Below are positions 33,258 through 42,174 of a stretch of DNA of 59,920 nucleotides, piece after piece; position 1 is the stretch's first letter; each line of letters starts with the position of its first letter. The DNA comes from Aalborgiella sp043775055 (GTDB taxonomy: Bacteria; Pseudomonadota; Gammaproteobacteria; Burkholderiales; Burkholderiaceae_C). Under the pieces are notes generated by a model, which saw only the letters and a program-made list of their open reading frames with translations, made no database searches and was not told where the DNA came from. The position numbers and the translations under genes are program-made. The DNA is taken from the NCBI GenBank assembly GCA_043775055.1, contig JAYVSU010000084.1, positions 1 to 59,920 on the forward strand. Direction: 5' to 3'.

Positions 33258-34133
33258 ACTACCTATTTAAACGCCGACCTCCATTGCCATTCCGTCGTTT
33301 CAGACGGCACGTTGACCCCCGAAGCGCTGGCTGCGCGGGCTGCGGGTAACGGGGTGGAGTTGTGGGCGCTGACTGACCATGACGAGATTGGCGGCCAAGT
33401 GCGGGCTGCAGCTGCGGCACTAGCCAACGACATGGCTTACCTGACGGGGGTGGAGATTTCAGTCACTTTTGCCAATGAGACGGTGCATATCGTTGGCCTC
33501 GGTTTTGATGCGACCAACCCCCTCATCGTCAACGGTTTGGCCAAAACCCGGGGTGGCCGTGGCGAGCGGGCTATGGAAATGTCCGATGGTTTGGCCAAAG
33601 TCGGCATCAAGGGCGCTTACGAAGGCGCTTTGAAGTTTGTAGGCAACCCAGAATTGATTTCACGCACCCATTTCGCCCGGTTTTTGGTTGAAAGTGGTGT
33701 TTGCAAAGACACTTATGAGGTTTTTCGCAAGTATTTGACCGATAACAAGCCCGGTTTTGTACCGCACCGCTGGGCGGCGCTGGGCGATGCGGTGAACTGG
33801 ATCACGCAAAGTGGTGGCATTGCCGTGATTGCGCACCCAGGGCGCTACAAATTCACGGCGAACGAAGAGTTTGCCTTGTTTTCAGAATTCAAAGCCCACG
33901 GCGGTCAGGGCGTAGAGGTGGTGACGGGTAGCCACACCGCCGCCGAATATGTGGAATATGCCGAGGTCGCCAAAGAGTTTGGCCTCGCCGCCTCGCGTGG
34001 CAGTGACTTTCACAGCCCTGACGAAAGTCGCATTGATTTGGGCACTTTGCCACTGTTGCCGGGGGATTTGACGCCGGTATGGGAACTGGTGAAAACCAGA
34101 ATCCAGTACAGCGCGCAGGAAAAGACGCAGTGA
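33255..34133 (+). CDS. PHP-domain phosphoesterase (RNase AM/TrpH/YciV-like)
   Basis: A 292-residue metal-dependent phosphoesterase. The PHP metal ligands are seen in ADLHCHSVVSDG, LTDHDEIGG, GVEIS, VIAHPGRY and GSDFHSPDE. E. coli relatives (YciV/RNase AM) degrade short oligonucleotides and 3',5'-nucleotide bisphosphates and trim 5' ends of rRNA. The start is GTG, inside an inverted repeat. The stop overlaps the start of the EamA gene (GTGA), so the two are co-translated. Confidence 0.9.
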   Translation: MTTYLNADLHCHSVVSDGTLTPEALAARAAGNGVELWALTDHDEIGGQVRAAAAALANDMAYLTGVEISVTFANETVHIVGLGFDATNPLIVNGLAKTRGGRGERAMEMSDGLAKVGIKGAYEGALKFVGNPELISRTHFARFLVESGVCKDTYEVFRKYLTDNKPGFVPHRWAALGDAVNWITQSGGIAVIAHPGRYKFTANEEFALFSEFKAHGGQGVEVVTGSHTAAEYVEYAEVAKEFGLAASRGSDFHSPDESRIDLGTLPLLPGDLTPVWELVKTRIQYSAQEKTQ

Positions 34134-35074
34134 CGAGGTCGTTACCCGTTGCTGCTGGCAGTTTGGCCAAGCCGGGTTTGGCGTTGCAGGGGATTGCTTG
34201 GTCCGTGGTGGTGGTGGCATGCTTTGCTGCGTCCGACACGATTGCAAAATTCGTCACCAACAGTGTCTCTGTGCTCGTGGCACTGTGGTTTCGTTATGCC
34301 ATTCAGTCGCTGGTGATGACGGCGGTGGCGATTCCAACACGCGGTAGGCAGGCGTTTCAGACGGCGCATCCAAAATTTCAAATTCTGCGTGGTTTGTTGT
34401 TGGTGGCGACCACGCTGCTGGCGTTTTCAAGTCTGCGCTTCATGCCCGTGGGTGAGTTCACGGCGATCGTGTTGATCACGCCGTTGGTGATCACCCTGTT
34501 GGCTGGCAAGTTACTGGGCGAGACCGTTTCACCCCTGCGCTGGGTCTTGGTGGCGGGCGGTTTTGTCGGGGCGATGGTCATCATCCGTCCAGGACATGAG
34601 GCCTTCCACTGGGCGTCGCTGCTGCCGTTGGCGCTGGTGGGTACCAACGCTTGGTTTCAGGTGCTCACCAGCAAGCTCGCCAAAACCGAAGACCCGATGA
34701 CCATGCAGTTATACAGCGGCTGGACGGGCGCTGTGGCTGCCTCTGTGGTGCTGCCGTTTGTGTGGACATCGTTGCCCGCTGCGTCGCACATCGCCTTGTT
34801 GGTACTGATGGCGTGTTTGGTGACTGCTGGGCACTTCATGCTGACGCTGGCTTACCAGCGCGCGCCAGCCGTGACGCTGACGCCGTATTTTTACCTGCAA
34901 ATCTGTTTTGCCATGCTGTGTGGATGGCTTGTGTTTGCACACGTGCCAGACGCATGGGTGGTGGCAGGCATGGCACTGATTGGTGTTTGCGGTGTGGCCG
35001 GTGGTTGGTTGACTGTTTACGAAGATAAAAAATCGGGGCATAAATCAGCCGTCAGCATTGAGCCGATTGAGTGA
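34130..35074 (+). CDS. EamA/DMT-family permease
   Basis: A 314-residue membrane protein with ten helices in two EamA repeats, as in the drug/metabolite transporter superfamily. I prefer GTG at 34130, which overlaps the PHP stop and follows CAGGAAAAG, to ATG at 34079, which lies inside the upstream gene. VGEFTAIVLITPLVITLLAG begins the end of the first repeat. Substrate unknown. Confidence 0.85.
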   Translation: MTRSLPVAAGSLAKPGLALQGIAWSVVVVACFAASDTIAKFVTNSVSVLVALWFRYAIQSLVMTAVAIPTRGRQAFQTAHPKFQILRGLLLVATTLLAFSSLRFMPVGEFTAIVLITPLVITLLAGKLLGETVSPLRWVLVAGGFVGAMVIIRPGHEAFHWASLLPLALVGTNAWFQVLTSKLAKTEDPMTMQLYSGWTGAVAASVVLPFVWTSLPAASHIALLVLMACLVTAGHFMLTLAYQRAPAVTLTPYFYLQICFAMLCGWLVFAHVPDAWVVAGMALIGVCGVAGGWLTVYEDKKSGHKSAVSIEPIE

Positions 35075-35104
35075 GCCATTAAAAAATTGAATTAAAAAAA
35101 CGCT

Positions 35105-35740
35105 ATGGCACAATATTTTGAAGTTCACCCCGAGAACCCACAACAACGCCTGCTCAAGCAAGCCGTGGCCTTGTTGGCTAAAGGCGGTATTTTGGCTGTG
35201 CCGACCGACTCCAGCTATGCCTTGGTTTGCCACTTGGACGACAAAGCCGCTGCCGACAAGCTGCGCCAAATCCGCCAAGTGGACGATAAACATCACTTGA
35301 CCCTGTTGTGCCGTGACTTGTCGGAACTGGCCAATTACGCTCGGGTTGATAACAAACAGTTTCGCTTGCTCAAGTCTGCCACGCCGGGGCCGTACACCTT
35401 TATTTTGGAAGCCAGTAAAGAGGTGCCGCGCCGCTTGAGCCACCCTTCGCGCAAAACGATTGGCTTGCGCGTCCCCGAGCATGCGGTGCTGAGCGAGTTG
35501 CTGGCCTTGCATGGCTCGGCGCTGTTGGCGACCACCTTGATTGCACCGGGCGAGTCTGACCCGCTCAACGACGCGCAGGAGATTCGTGAGCGTTTTGAAC
35601 ACCAGCTCGCCGCTGTGATTGACGCTGGCGCATGCGCTTTGCAGCCCACCACGGTGGTCGATTTGACGCCGATGGATGGCGGTGATGAACCCGTCGTGCT
35701 GCGCCAAGGGCAGGGCAGTTTGGCCAAATTGGGACTTTAA
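35105..35740 (+). CDS. YciO/YrdC-Sua5 family protein (threonylcarbamoyl-AMP synthase-like)
   Basis: A 211-residue YrdC-fold protein. It shows the nucleotide-binding start GGILAVPTDSSYALVCHLDD, the KxR-like HHLTLLCRDLSE and GLRVPEHAVLSELL. The arrangement is closest to YciO, whose activity in t6A tRNA modification is weaker or disputed compared with TsaC. PGPYTFILEASKEVPRRL is typical of the group. Confidence 0.86.
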   Translation: MAQYFEVHPENPQQRLLKQAVALLAKGGILAVPTDSSYALVCHLDDKAAADKLRQIRQVDDKHHLTLLCRDLSELANYARVDNKQFRLLKSATPGPYTFILEASKEVPRRLSHPSRKTIGLRVPEHAVLSELLALHGSALLATTLIAPGESDPLNDAQEIRERFEHQLAAVIDAGACALQPTTVVDLTPMDGGDEPVVLRQGQGSLAKLGL

Positions 35741-35772
35741 GTGTGCATTGGATTTCCTGAGACAATCACGGC

Positions 35773-36435
35773 ATGGACAACAATCTCATTCAAAACGTTT
35801 TAATCTACGCCTTGCCCGTGCTGCTGGCCATCACGGTGCACGAGGCGGCGCACGGTTACGCGGCCAAACACTTCGGCGATAGCACGGCTTACGTGCTTGG
35901 ACGTGTGACGCTGAATCCGCTCAAGCACATCGACCCGATTGGCACGATTTTGATGCCACTGTTGCTGGTTTTTTCAGGCAGTCCGTTTTTGTTCGGTTAC
36001 GCCAAACCGGTGCCGGTGCGTTTTGGGAATTTGAACAACCCTAAACGCGACATGGTGTGGGTGTCTTTGGCCGGGCCAGCCTCTAATTTGATCATGGCGA
36101 TTATTTGGGGCATCCTGTTTTACGTGATGCAAGGTACGGGTGTGAGCGAGTCGTTCTTCCTCAAAATGGTGCAAGGCGGGGTGCTGGTGAATGCGGTGAT
36201 GTTTGCTTTCAACTTGTTCCCATTGCCGCCCCTGGATGGTGGACGCATTTTGGTCGGTTTGCTACCTTACAAACAAGCTGAGCTGGTATCGCGCGTTGAG
36301 CCTTGGGGCTTTTTTATCGTGATGGGCTTGGTCATCTCCGGCATCATCAGCAAACTCTGGATGCAACCCATGATGGCTTTGACGTATGGGTTGCTGGAGC
36401 TGGTGCTTTCACCTTTGTCGTTTTTGATCAAATAG
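35773..36435 (+). CDS. Site-2 protease-like M50 metalloprotease
   Basis: A 220-residue multi-pass membrane protein. HEAAH (H23, E24, H27) is the zinc-binding HExxH in the first helix, and NLFPLPPLDGGRIL supplies the NPxPPLDGG-like third ligand Asp. This short form, without PDZ domain, is common beside trpS in bacteria. Natural substrates are unknown. Confidence 0.9.
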   Translation: MDNNLIQNVLIYALPVLLAITVHEAAHGYAAKHFGDSTAYVLGRVTLNPLKHIDPIGTILMPLLLVFSGSPFLFGYAKPVPVRFGNLNNPKRDMVWVSLAGPASNLIMAIIWGILFYVMQGTGVSESFFLKMVQGGVLVNAVMFAFNLFPLPPLDGGRILVGLLPYKQAELVSRVEPWGFFIVMGLVISGIISKLWMQPMMALTYGLLELVLSPLSFLIK

Positions 36436-36483
36436 TCGGTCGCGAATAGTTCGCACACAGCTAGCGAAGAGTCAGTCAATTTT

Positions 36484-37773
36484 ATGGATAAGAAAATCTC
36501 ACGCGTCCTCACGGGCATCACCACTTCCGGTACACCGCATCTAGGTAACTATGTCGGCTCGATTCGCCCGTCGGTGCAAGCCAGTTTGACAAGCAATGTG
36601 CAAAGCTTTTATTTTTTGGCGGACTACCACGCGCTGATCAAAATCGGTGAGCCAGAGCGTGTGCAACGCTCTACGCTTGAGATTGCGGCGTCGTGGCTGG
36701 CGGCAGGTGTTGACCCGGAAAAGGTCACGTTTTATCGCCAGTCAGACATCCCTGAGATTCCTGAGCTGACTTGGTTGCTCACTTGTGTGACTGGCAAAGG
36801 CATGCTCAACCGTGCCCATGCCTACAAAGCATCCGTCGATAAAAACATAGCCGCTGGTCATGACGCCGATGCTGACGTGACGGCGGGGCTGTTCATGTAC
36901 CCCGTGCTGATGGCGGCTGACATTTTGATGTTCAACGCCCACAAAGTACCGGTGGGGCGCGACCAAATCCAACATATTGAAATGGCGCGTGATATTGCGC
37001 AGAGTTTCAATTACCGTTATGGCGAACACTTCGTGTTGCCTGAGGCTGTCATTGAAGCTTCAGTAGCGACCTTGCCGGGTCTTGATGGTCGCAAGATGAG
37101 CAAGAGCTACGACAACACGATTCCGCTCTTTGCGCCACGAGAGCAGTTGAAGAAGTTGATTGCGGGTATCGTCACAGACTCGCGCGCACCGGGCGAACCC
37201 AAAGAAGTTGAAGGCTCAGCTCTGTATCAAATTTACCAAGCTTTTGCGAGTGTAGATGAAGCTGTCGCGTTGCAAAAGGCCTTTCAAAAGGGTATCGGTT
37301 GGGGTGATGCCAAGCAAATGTTGTTTGAGCGCATTGACCAAGAGATTGCGCCCATGCGTGCTACCTACGAAGCGTTGATGAATGACCCCGACAAGATTGA
37401 AGCGATTTTGTTGGCTGGTGCGCAAAAGGCAAGGCAAGGCGCAACGCCATTGATTCAAACTTTACGTCAAGCCGTGGGTCTGCGCCGCTTGCAGGGCGCA
37501 GCGCCTGTAAAAAGTGTAAAAGTTGTGAAACAAACTGGACCAAGTTTTAAGCAATACCGTGAAGATGATGCAAAGTTTTACTTCAAATTGGTTGACTCAC
37601 AGGCGCGGGTAATGTTACAAAGTATAGGATTCGATTCGCCCAAAGAAGCGGCAAGGGTGATGGCACTCCTTAAAACAGAAGGCTTAAGCGCTTCAAACGG
37701 CTTAGCTGATTTTGTGAACGAAATACCGCAAGCTGATCTGATGGTCATTAATGAAACATTACAAAATATGTAA
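36484..37773 (+). CDS. trpS: Tryptophanyl-tRNA synthetase with C-terminal extension
   Basis: A class I synthetase of 429 residues that charges tRNA-Trp. The HIGH-type motif is TPHLGNYVG and the KMSKS loop is GRKMSKSYDN. The enzyme core ends near residue 335; about 95 further residues follow, with FYFKLVDSQARVMLQSIGFDSPKE resembling a DUF1508/YegP-like repeat and a helical end. I recall such extensions in Burkholderiales TrpRS, with unknown role. A basic, lysine-rich linker (VKSVKVVKQ) joins the two parts. Confidence 0.95.
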   Translation: MDKKISRVLTGITTSGTPHLGNYVGSIRPSVQASLTSNVQSFYFLADYHALIKIGEPERVQRSTLEIAASWLAAGVDPEKVTFYRQSDIPEIPELTWLLTCVTGKGMLNRAHAYKASVDKNIAAGHDADADVTAGLFMYPVLMAADILMFNAHKVPVGRDQIQHIEMARDIAQSFNYRYGEHFVLPEAVIEASVATLPGLDGRKMSKSYDNTIPLFAPREQLKKLIAGIVTDSRAPGEPKEVEGSALYQIYQAFASVDEAVALQKAFQKGIGWGDAKQMLFERIDQEIAPMRATYEALMNDPDKIEAILLAGAQKARQGATPLIQTLRQAVGLRRLQGAAPVKSVKVVKQTGPSFKQYREDDAKFYFKLVDSQARVMLQSIGFDSPKEAARVMALLKTEGLSASNGLADFVNEIPQADLMVINETLQNM

Positions 37774-37933
37774 CAGTGTTCAAAGATTTGTGTAAGCATT
37801 ACCGAATGCATCAAATTTCGTGAAAAATATCACATAAAATTGGTGCATTGGTAGGTTGAAGCGCTCTTGGCAGAGCGACATCGTGGATGATAGACCTGTA
37901 ACCAGTCGTAAAGTAACATGAAAAGAATATGCC

Positions 37934-38527
37934 ATGACCATCTATGTAATTGATGATCATCCTCTGATGCGTGAAGCAGTTGGGATGCTCCTGCGCCGTT
38001 TGCGGCCAACCATGGAGGTGATCGAGCTTGAACGGCTGGGTTTATTGTCTTCTGCCATTGAGCAGCACGGCGAGCCTACTATGTTTTCCTTGGACCTGAA
38101 ACTGCCAGATACAACGGGTGTTTCCGGTATTCGGCAACTGAAAAACTTGTATCCGTTGATCCCTTTAGCGGTCTTGTCGGCATCGCCGGCCAGCGACTGG
38201 GAAGCACATTGCCTAGAGGCAGGTGCGGACATTTACATTGATAAATCTGCGGGGGCGACTGAAATTGGCGCAACCTTGAAGGGTTTGTTGCTGGCTGAAG
38301 ACAGTTTTGAAGAGCCAGCTGCACCGGGCCAAAAGCTGTCCAAGCGACAATTGCAGTTATTGCTTTTGCTGAACAAAGGCATGAGCAACAAAGACATCAC
38401 AGAAGAATTGGGCATCAATGAGCACACGGTCAAAGTGCATTTATGGCGTTTGTTCCGTCGTATTGATGTGAAGAGCCGAACCCAAGCTATTTTTTACGCA
38501 CGTCAGCAAGGCTTGCTCCCACCCTGA
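37934..38527 (+). CDS. LuxR/NarL-family response regulator
   Basis: A 197-residue regulator with a receiver domain (phosphoacceptor D54 in SLDLKLPDTTG, acidic pair VIDDHP, and K in DKSAGATE) and a C-terminal LuxR helix-turn-helix (LSKRQLQLLLLLNKGMSNKDI, then EHTVKVHLWRLFRRI). It faces the sensor kinase at 38577-39974 tail to tail across a shared terminator. The pair is probably a two-component system; its neighbour on the far side of the kinase is a fatty acid desaturase. Confidence 0.92.
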   Translation: MTIYVIDDHPLMREAVGMLLRRLRPTMEVIELERLGLLSSAIEQHGEPTMFSLDLKLPDTTGVSGIRQLKNLYPLIPLAVLSASPASDWEAHCLEAGADIYIDKSAGATEIGATLKGLLLAEDSFEEPAAPGQKLSKRQLQLLLLLNKGMSNKDITEELGINEHTVKVHLWRLFRRIDVKSRTQAIFYARQQGLLPP

Positions 38528-38561
38528 TGCTTTGCAAAGCTGCAGTTCATTCTTCACACTC

Positions 38562-38592
38562 AAACAAAAGCCGCTGTCAGCGGCTTTTGTTT
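38562..38592. terminator. Bidirectional rho-independent terminator between regulator and kinase
   Basis: A perfect 14-bp stem, AAACAAAAGCCGCT (38562-38575) with AGCGGCTTTTGTTT (38579-38592), closes a 3-base loop. T-rich sequence flanks it on both strands, so it can end the rightward regulator transcript and the leftward kinase transcript. The kinase stop codon (38579-38577) lies in the loop, meaning the last kinase codons are inside the hairpin. Confidence 0.85.
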
Positions 38593-39974
38593 ATTATGGG
38601 CACCTCAATACAAAACACGCTGCCACGCCCCAAACGCGACTGCATTGAGAAGTCAAAGCCTAATGGCTCACACAAACGCGCCACGATGGACAACCCTAGG
38701 CCAAAGCCTTCGCTGGTGCCCATGTGCCCAGGTGATTTGTAAAACTCTCTGAACACAGCAACCTGTTGGTCTGGTGCAATGCCGACCCCGGTATCCCACA
38801 CCTCAAAGCGCACGCCGTGCAGCGTCGGCCTGCAAGCCAAGAGTATGCCGCCTTTGTTGGTGAACTTGATAGCGTTCATCAACAAATTGCCCAAAATCCG
38901 TTTCAATAATTGGTGATCAGTCTCGAGTACGAAGTTACTAGGACGAAACTTCAATTTCAAATTCTTAGCCAAAGCTGGCGGTGCGTATTGCAGATGCAGT
39001 TCGTGCATCAATTCGGAAACATCAACCGTATCGTGACTAATTTTTAATTGCCCCGAATCAAGTCGCGCCAAATCAAACAAGCTGTCAAACATGTCGATGA
39101 CTGACTTGGTTGAAATACCAATTTTTTCAGTCAAAACGTCAACCATATCGGGTTGGTTTTTGAGTAAGCTTGCGTATAAATCTAACGCCAAAATCGGTTG
39201 TCGAATGTCATGAGCAGCGCTCGCTAAAAAGCGGTTTTTGGTTTCTACAGCTTGATTCGCGCGTAGGGTTTGAGCTTTGAGTGAGTCTATAAGCTCGTAA
39301 TTGCCTTTTATTAATGCCATTCGCTCAAGGTGCGCTCGATTAAACCGGTCTCCAACCAACAGCAGTAGTATCCAAAAAACTATCTGAAGCGGAAAAATCG
39401 AATAAATTAATGAATCTTTAGCGCTCTGAGCATCTTTTATATAGTGCCACAGCATGCCGAACAACATCACCCCGAGCATCGTGTTGACGAATCGGCGCAT
39501 TGTTTTCATGTGCGCCGCATAGCCAGTCGTTGCGAATCCCCCAATTCCTGCTAAAGCGACCCAGCAAACAAATTGATTAAAGAGTGGTGTTTCAGCAAAA
39601 AATAACCAAACCAAACTACCCCATAGCAATGCAGTTAAGGGCCATGTCCAAGCGTATTTGGCATGAAATTTAAGCTGCGCTCGTGAGTCAGTATTTGCTA
39701 AATATTTTTGATAATATTTTAAAAATCGCCACCTGTAAGCCGTTAATGATGTCATCAAACAAAGCCAAATGAGCAGTGCTGGCTTGTTTGCATACTCATA
39801 AAGCACGGCGACAACGATTGGTACGACAATAAATGTCGCAATCATGTGCAGCGAGCCCTGTGTTGTTATAAAAGAACGAATACTTTCGCCTTCCATCCAT
39901 TCAGCATTGAAAACTGGCGGGCTTTGATCGCGCGGCAGTTCAAAATTTTGATGCGAAGAATTATTGGAAGACAT
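38577..39974 (-). CDS. Six-helix membrane sensor histidine kinase
   Basis: A 465-residue kinase. About six helices lie between residues 43 and 208 with no large periplasmic domain, so the stimulus is likely sensed in the membrane. The H-box is ASAAHDIRQPILALDL with H255; N-box NAIKFTNKGG, G1 DTGVGIAP and G2 GFGLGLSIVARL are intact. The HDxRQP form of the H-box is usual in proteobacterial kinases paired with LuxR-type regulators. Partner: the convergent regulator at 37934. The divergent neighbour is the desaturase at 40220. Confidence 0.9.
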   Translation of the reverse strand: MSSNNSSHQNFELPRDQSPPVFNAEWMEGESIRSFITTQGSLHMIATFIVVPIVVAVLYEYANKPALLIWLCLMTSLTAYRWRFLKYYQKYLANTDSRAQLKFHAKYAWTWPLTALLWGSLVWLFFAETPLFNQFVCWVALAGIGGFATTGYAAHMKTMRRFVNTMLGVMLFGMLWHYIKDAQSAKDSLIYSIFPLQIVFWILLLLVGDRFNRAHLERMALIKGNYELIDSLKAQTLRANQAVETKNRFLASAAHDIRQPILALDLYASLLKNQPDMVDVLTEKIGISTKSVIDMFDSLFDLARLDSGQLKISHDTVDVSELMHELHLQYAPPALAKNLKLKFRPSNFVLETDHQLLKRILGNLLMNAIKFTNKGGILLACRPTLHGVRFEVWDTGVGIAPDQQVAVFREFYKSPGHMGTSEGFGLGLSIVARLCEPLGFDFSMQSRLGRGSVFCIEVPIINKSR

Positions 39975-40219
39975 ATTTATAGGGGCGGCTTAGATTTTTG
40001 TAGTCTTAAGCTTTCATATTAGATGAATGCTGTGGCCAGCTTTTCAATTTTTTGCTGATTTGTTATTAGTTTTAGCGCGCTTCATTGTAAGCAATAGTTA
40101 CTAAATTTAACTTTTTCAGTTCTTCACCAATAATAGCTCGGAATATCATTTAACCAACGCGGGCGGGTTAACCTTGTCATGGTGCGTATTTCATGTAAGC
40201 ATAATATATTTGGACTTAT
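39975..40219. promoter_or_regulatory. Divergent intergenic region between sensor kinase and desaturase
   Basis: This AT-rich region of 245 bases holds the promoters of two divergent genes. I see no gene and no repeat-family copy. TTTTTTGCTGATTTG near 40050 and the TATGACG just before the desaturase give no clear box pair. If the LuxR-type regulator controls the desaturase, its site should lie here. Confidence 0.3.
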
Positions 40220-41176
40220 ATGACGACACATGCTACGCCAAGCCTTGGTATTGCAGACACAGCTTCAACCAATCGTTCTAAGCATATAGCCAACGCAGTG
40301 TCCATCTCGCTGCCGATGGTGATTGCAGCTGGCTTGCTGATTTATTTTCAGTTGTCTTGGAAGCCAACAGCTTTCTCTTTTGCAATCGGAACATTGTTTT
40401 TCTTATTGACTGCGTTTTCATTTGCTATTGGATACCATCGGTATTTCTCGCACCGTGCGTTTAAAACATCAACCTTTGGTGCTGTAGTTATGGGATTTTT
40501 TGGCACTTTGGCGCTGCATGGCCCCATTCTGACGTGGGTTGCAGACCATCGTCGTCACCACCGTTTTGCTGATCAACCACATGATCCGCATTCTCCTTAT
40601 GTCACGGCCGAGGGGCCGATTCAAAATCGCTTTAAAGGATGGTTTCATTCCCATTTTGGTTGGATGTTCACATACGCAGCGACGGATCCAAAATTCTACG
40701 CACCTGATTTATTGCGCGATCCCATCGTGATGTTTTTCTCACGACACTATTGGGCGGTAGCTGTGACGGGCTTCATTATTCCCGGCGTGATCGGTTGGCT
40801 ATATGGCGGCCGTGATGAGGCGGTGCTCTGTATCGTCTGGGGTGGCAGCGCGCGGATGTGCTTGCTGCATCATTTGTCGTGGATGGCAAGTTCGTTTTTA
40901 CATATGAATGGACATAAAGACGAGCATGGTAAAGACGAAAGCCGAAACAATACTTTATTTGGCGTGTTGTTGATGGGAGAGGGGTGGCATAGTTATCACC
41001 ATAAATATCCTGCACTTGCTATCAATGAGCCTGCGCATCTGGATGGATGCGGCCACGTATTGAGATTATTCGAGCGCCTAGGTTTGGTTTGGGACCTTCG
41101 TAAAGCAAAAAAATCGCATCTTTTGCCAGCAAAGACCCAAGAAGTAAGTCCGCTGAGTGGCGCTGTTACAATTTAA
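40220..41176 (+). CDS. Delta-9-type acyl fatty acid desaturase
   Basis: A 318-residue membrane di-iron desaturase. The three histidine boxes are HRYFSH, HRRHH and HSYHH (GWHSYHHKYP), with four hydrophobic helices between them. Such enzymes introduce a cis double bond into saturated acyl chains and adjust membrane fluidity. The position next to a membrane-embedded kinase and LuxR-type regulator recalls the DesK-DesR-Des thermosensing system of Bacillus; that is an inference from layout only. Confidence 0.93.
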   Translation: MTTHATPSLGIADTASTNRSKHIANAVSISLPMVIAAGLLIYFQLSWKPTAFSFAIGTLFFLLTAFSFAIGYHRYFSHRAFKTSTFGAVVMGFFGTLALHGPILTWVADHRRHHRFADQPHDPHSPYVTAEGPIQNRFKGWFHSHFGWMFTYAATDPKFYAPDLLRDPIVMFFSRHYWAVAVTGFIIPGVIGWLYGGRDEAVLCIVWGGSARMCLLHHLSWMASSFLHMNGHKDEHGKDESRNNTLFGVLLMGEGWHSYHHKYPALAINEPAHLDGCGHVLRLFERLGLVWDLRKAKKSHLLPAKTQEVSPLSGAVTI

Positions 41177-41190
41177 CCACTATAAGCCTA

Positions 41191-41278
41191 GGAGAAGTGG
41201 CAGAGTGGCCGAATGTACCTGACTCGAAATCAGGCGTACCGCAAGGTACCGTGGGTTCGAATCCCACCTTCTCCTCCA
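41191..41278 (+). tRNA. tRNA-Ser (CGA anticodon)
   Basis: The acceptor stem GGAGAAG (41191-41197) pairs with CTTCTCC (41268-41274), and CCA is encoded at 41276-41278. The anticodon stem CCTGA/TCAGG encloses CTCGAAA, anticodon CGA at 41225-41227, which reads UCG. A long variable arm (GTACCGCAAGGTACC) and T arm GTGGGTTCGAATCCCAC fit a class II serine tRNA. The discriminator base at 41275 is T, whereas bacterial tRNA-Ser usually has G73. Confidence 0.97.
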
Positions 41279-41305
41279 CAAAAAAAGCATAGCCACATTT
41301 AAAAG

Positions 41306-42166
41306 ATGCTTTGGATCGATACGCACTGTCATTTGGATGCGGCTGAATTTAATGAAATTTCGCCTGTAACCGGCGTATTGCGTGCTTATGCTGCTACACA
41401 AAATGTAGCGCATTGTGTCTATCCAGCGGTTCATCCAGATAATTTTGTCGCTGTGCGCGATTTGGCGCATACCTTGGGCGACAGCTACGCTTTGGGCATC
41501 CACCCTTTGTATGTGATGGCGGCGCAAGAGAGTGACTTACAACGACTGGATGAGGCCTTGGCGGACAATGCAGACGACCCGAGGTTGGTCGCCGTCGGGG
41601 AAATAGGTCTCGATTTCTTCGTTCCTGAGCTGAACCAGCCGCCGCTTAAAGCCAAACAAACGCATTTTTACCTCGAGCAACTCAAGTTAGCCCGCAAATA
41701 CGACTTACCAGTGATTTTGCATGTGCGACGCTCTGCGGACATGCTGCTGAAAGGGTTGAGAGGAACCGCTGCAGATAAGCAAGTATGGCGCGGCATTGCC
41801 CACGCCTTCAATGGCAGCGACCAGCAGGCGGCGCAATTCATCGCGCTGGGTTTCAAGCTCGGTTTTGGCGGTGCATTGACCTACGAGCGCGCGTTGCAGT
41901 TGCGTCATTTGGCCACCACTTTGCCGCTGGATGCCTTGGTTTTGGAGACTGATTCTCCAGACATGCCGCCCCAGTGGCTATATAAAACTGCCGCTCAACG
42001 AGAGGCTGGTGAGGTTCAAGGCCGCAATGAACCAGGCCAGTTGCCGCGCATCGCCGAGGTGTTAGCACAGCTGCGTGGTATTGACACCGCCACCTTGGCG
42101 AAGGCATGTTGGGCCAACTCACTAGCCGCATTGCCTAAGTTAAAAGCGTTAATGCCGCAGACCTAA
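41306..42166 (+). CDS. TatD-family metal-dependent hydrolase
   Basis: A 286-residue TIM-barrel hydrolase. Metal ligands are DTHCHLD at the N-terminus, GEIGLDF, ILHVRRS, and the C-terminal ETDSPDMPPQ. TatD proteins act as 3'-5' DNA/RNA exonucleases in DNA repair and RNA quality control. It starts 27 bases after tRNA-Ser. Confidence 0.92.
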   Translation: MLWIDTHCHLDAAEFNEISPVTGVLRAYAATQNVAHCVYPAVHPDNFVAVRDLAHTLGDSYALGIHPLYVMAAQESDLQRLDEALADNADDPRLVAVGEIGLDFFVPELNQPPLKAKQTHFYLEQLKLARKYDLPVILHVRRSADMLLKGLRGTAADKQVWRGIAHAFNGSDQQAAQFIALGFKLGFGGALTYERALQLRHLATTLPLDALVLETDSPDMPPQWLYKTAAQREAGEVQGRNEPGQLPRIAEVLAQLRGIDTATLAKACWANSLAALPKLKALMPQT

Positions 42167-42174
42167 AATGAGGC

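Noticed and set aside
41360..41400. Repeat-like stretch at the start of tatD (CCGGCGTATTGCGTGC)
   Set aside because: Only the CCGGCGTATT core fits and the TatD protein is nearly normal in length; too weak to call.
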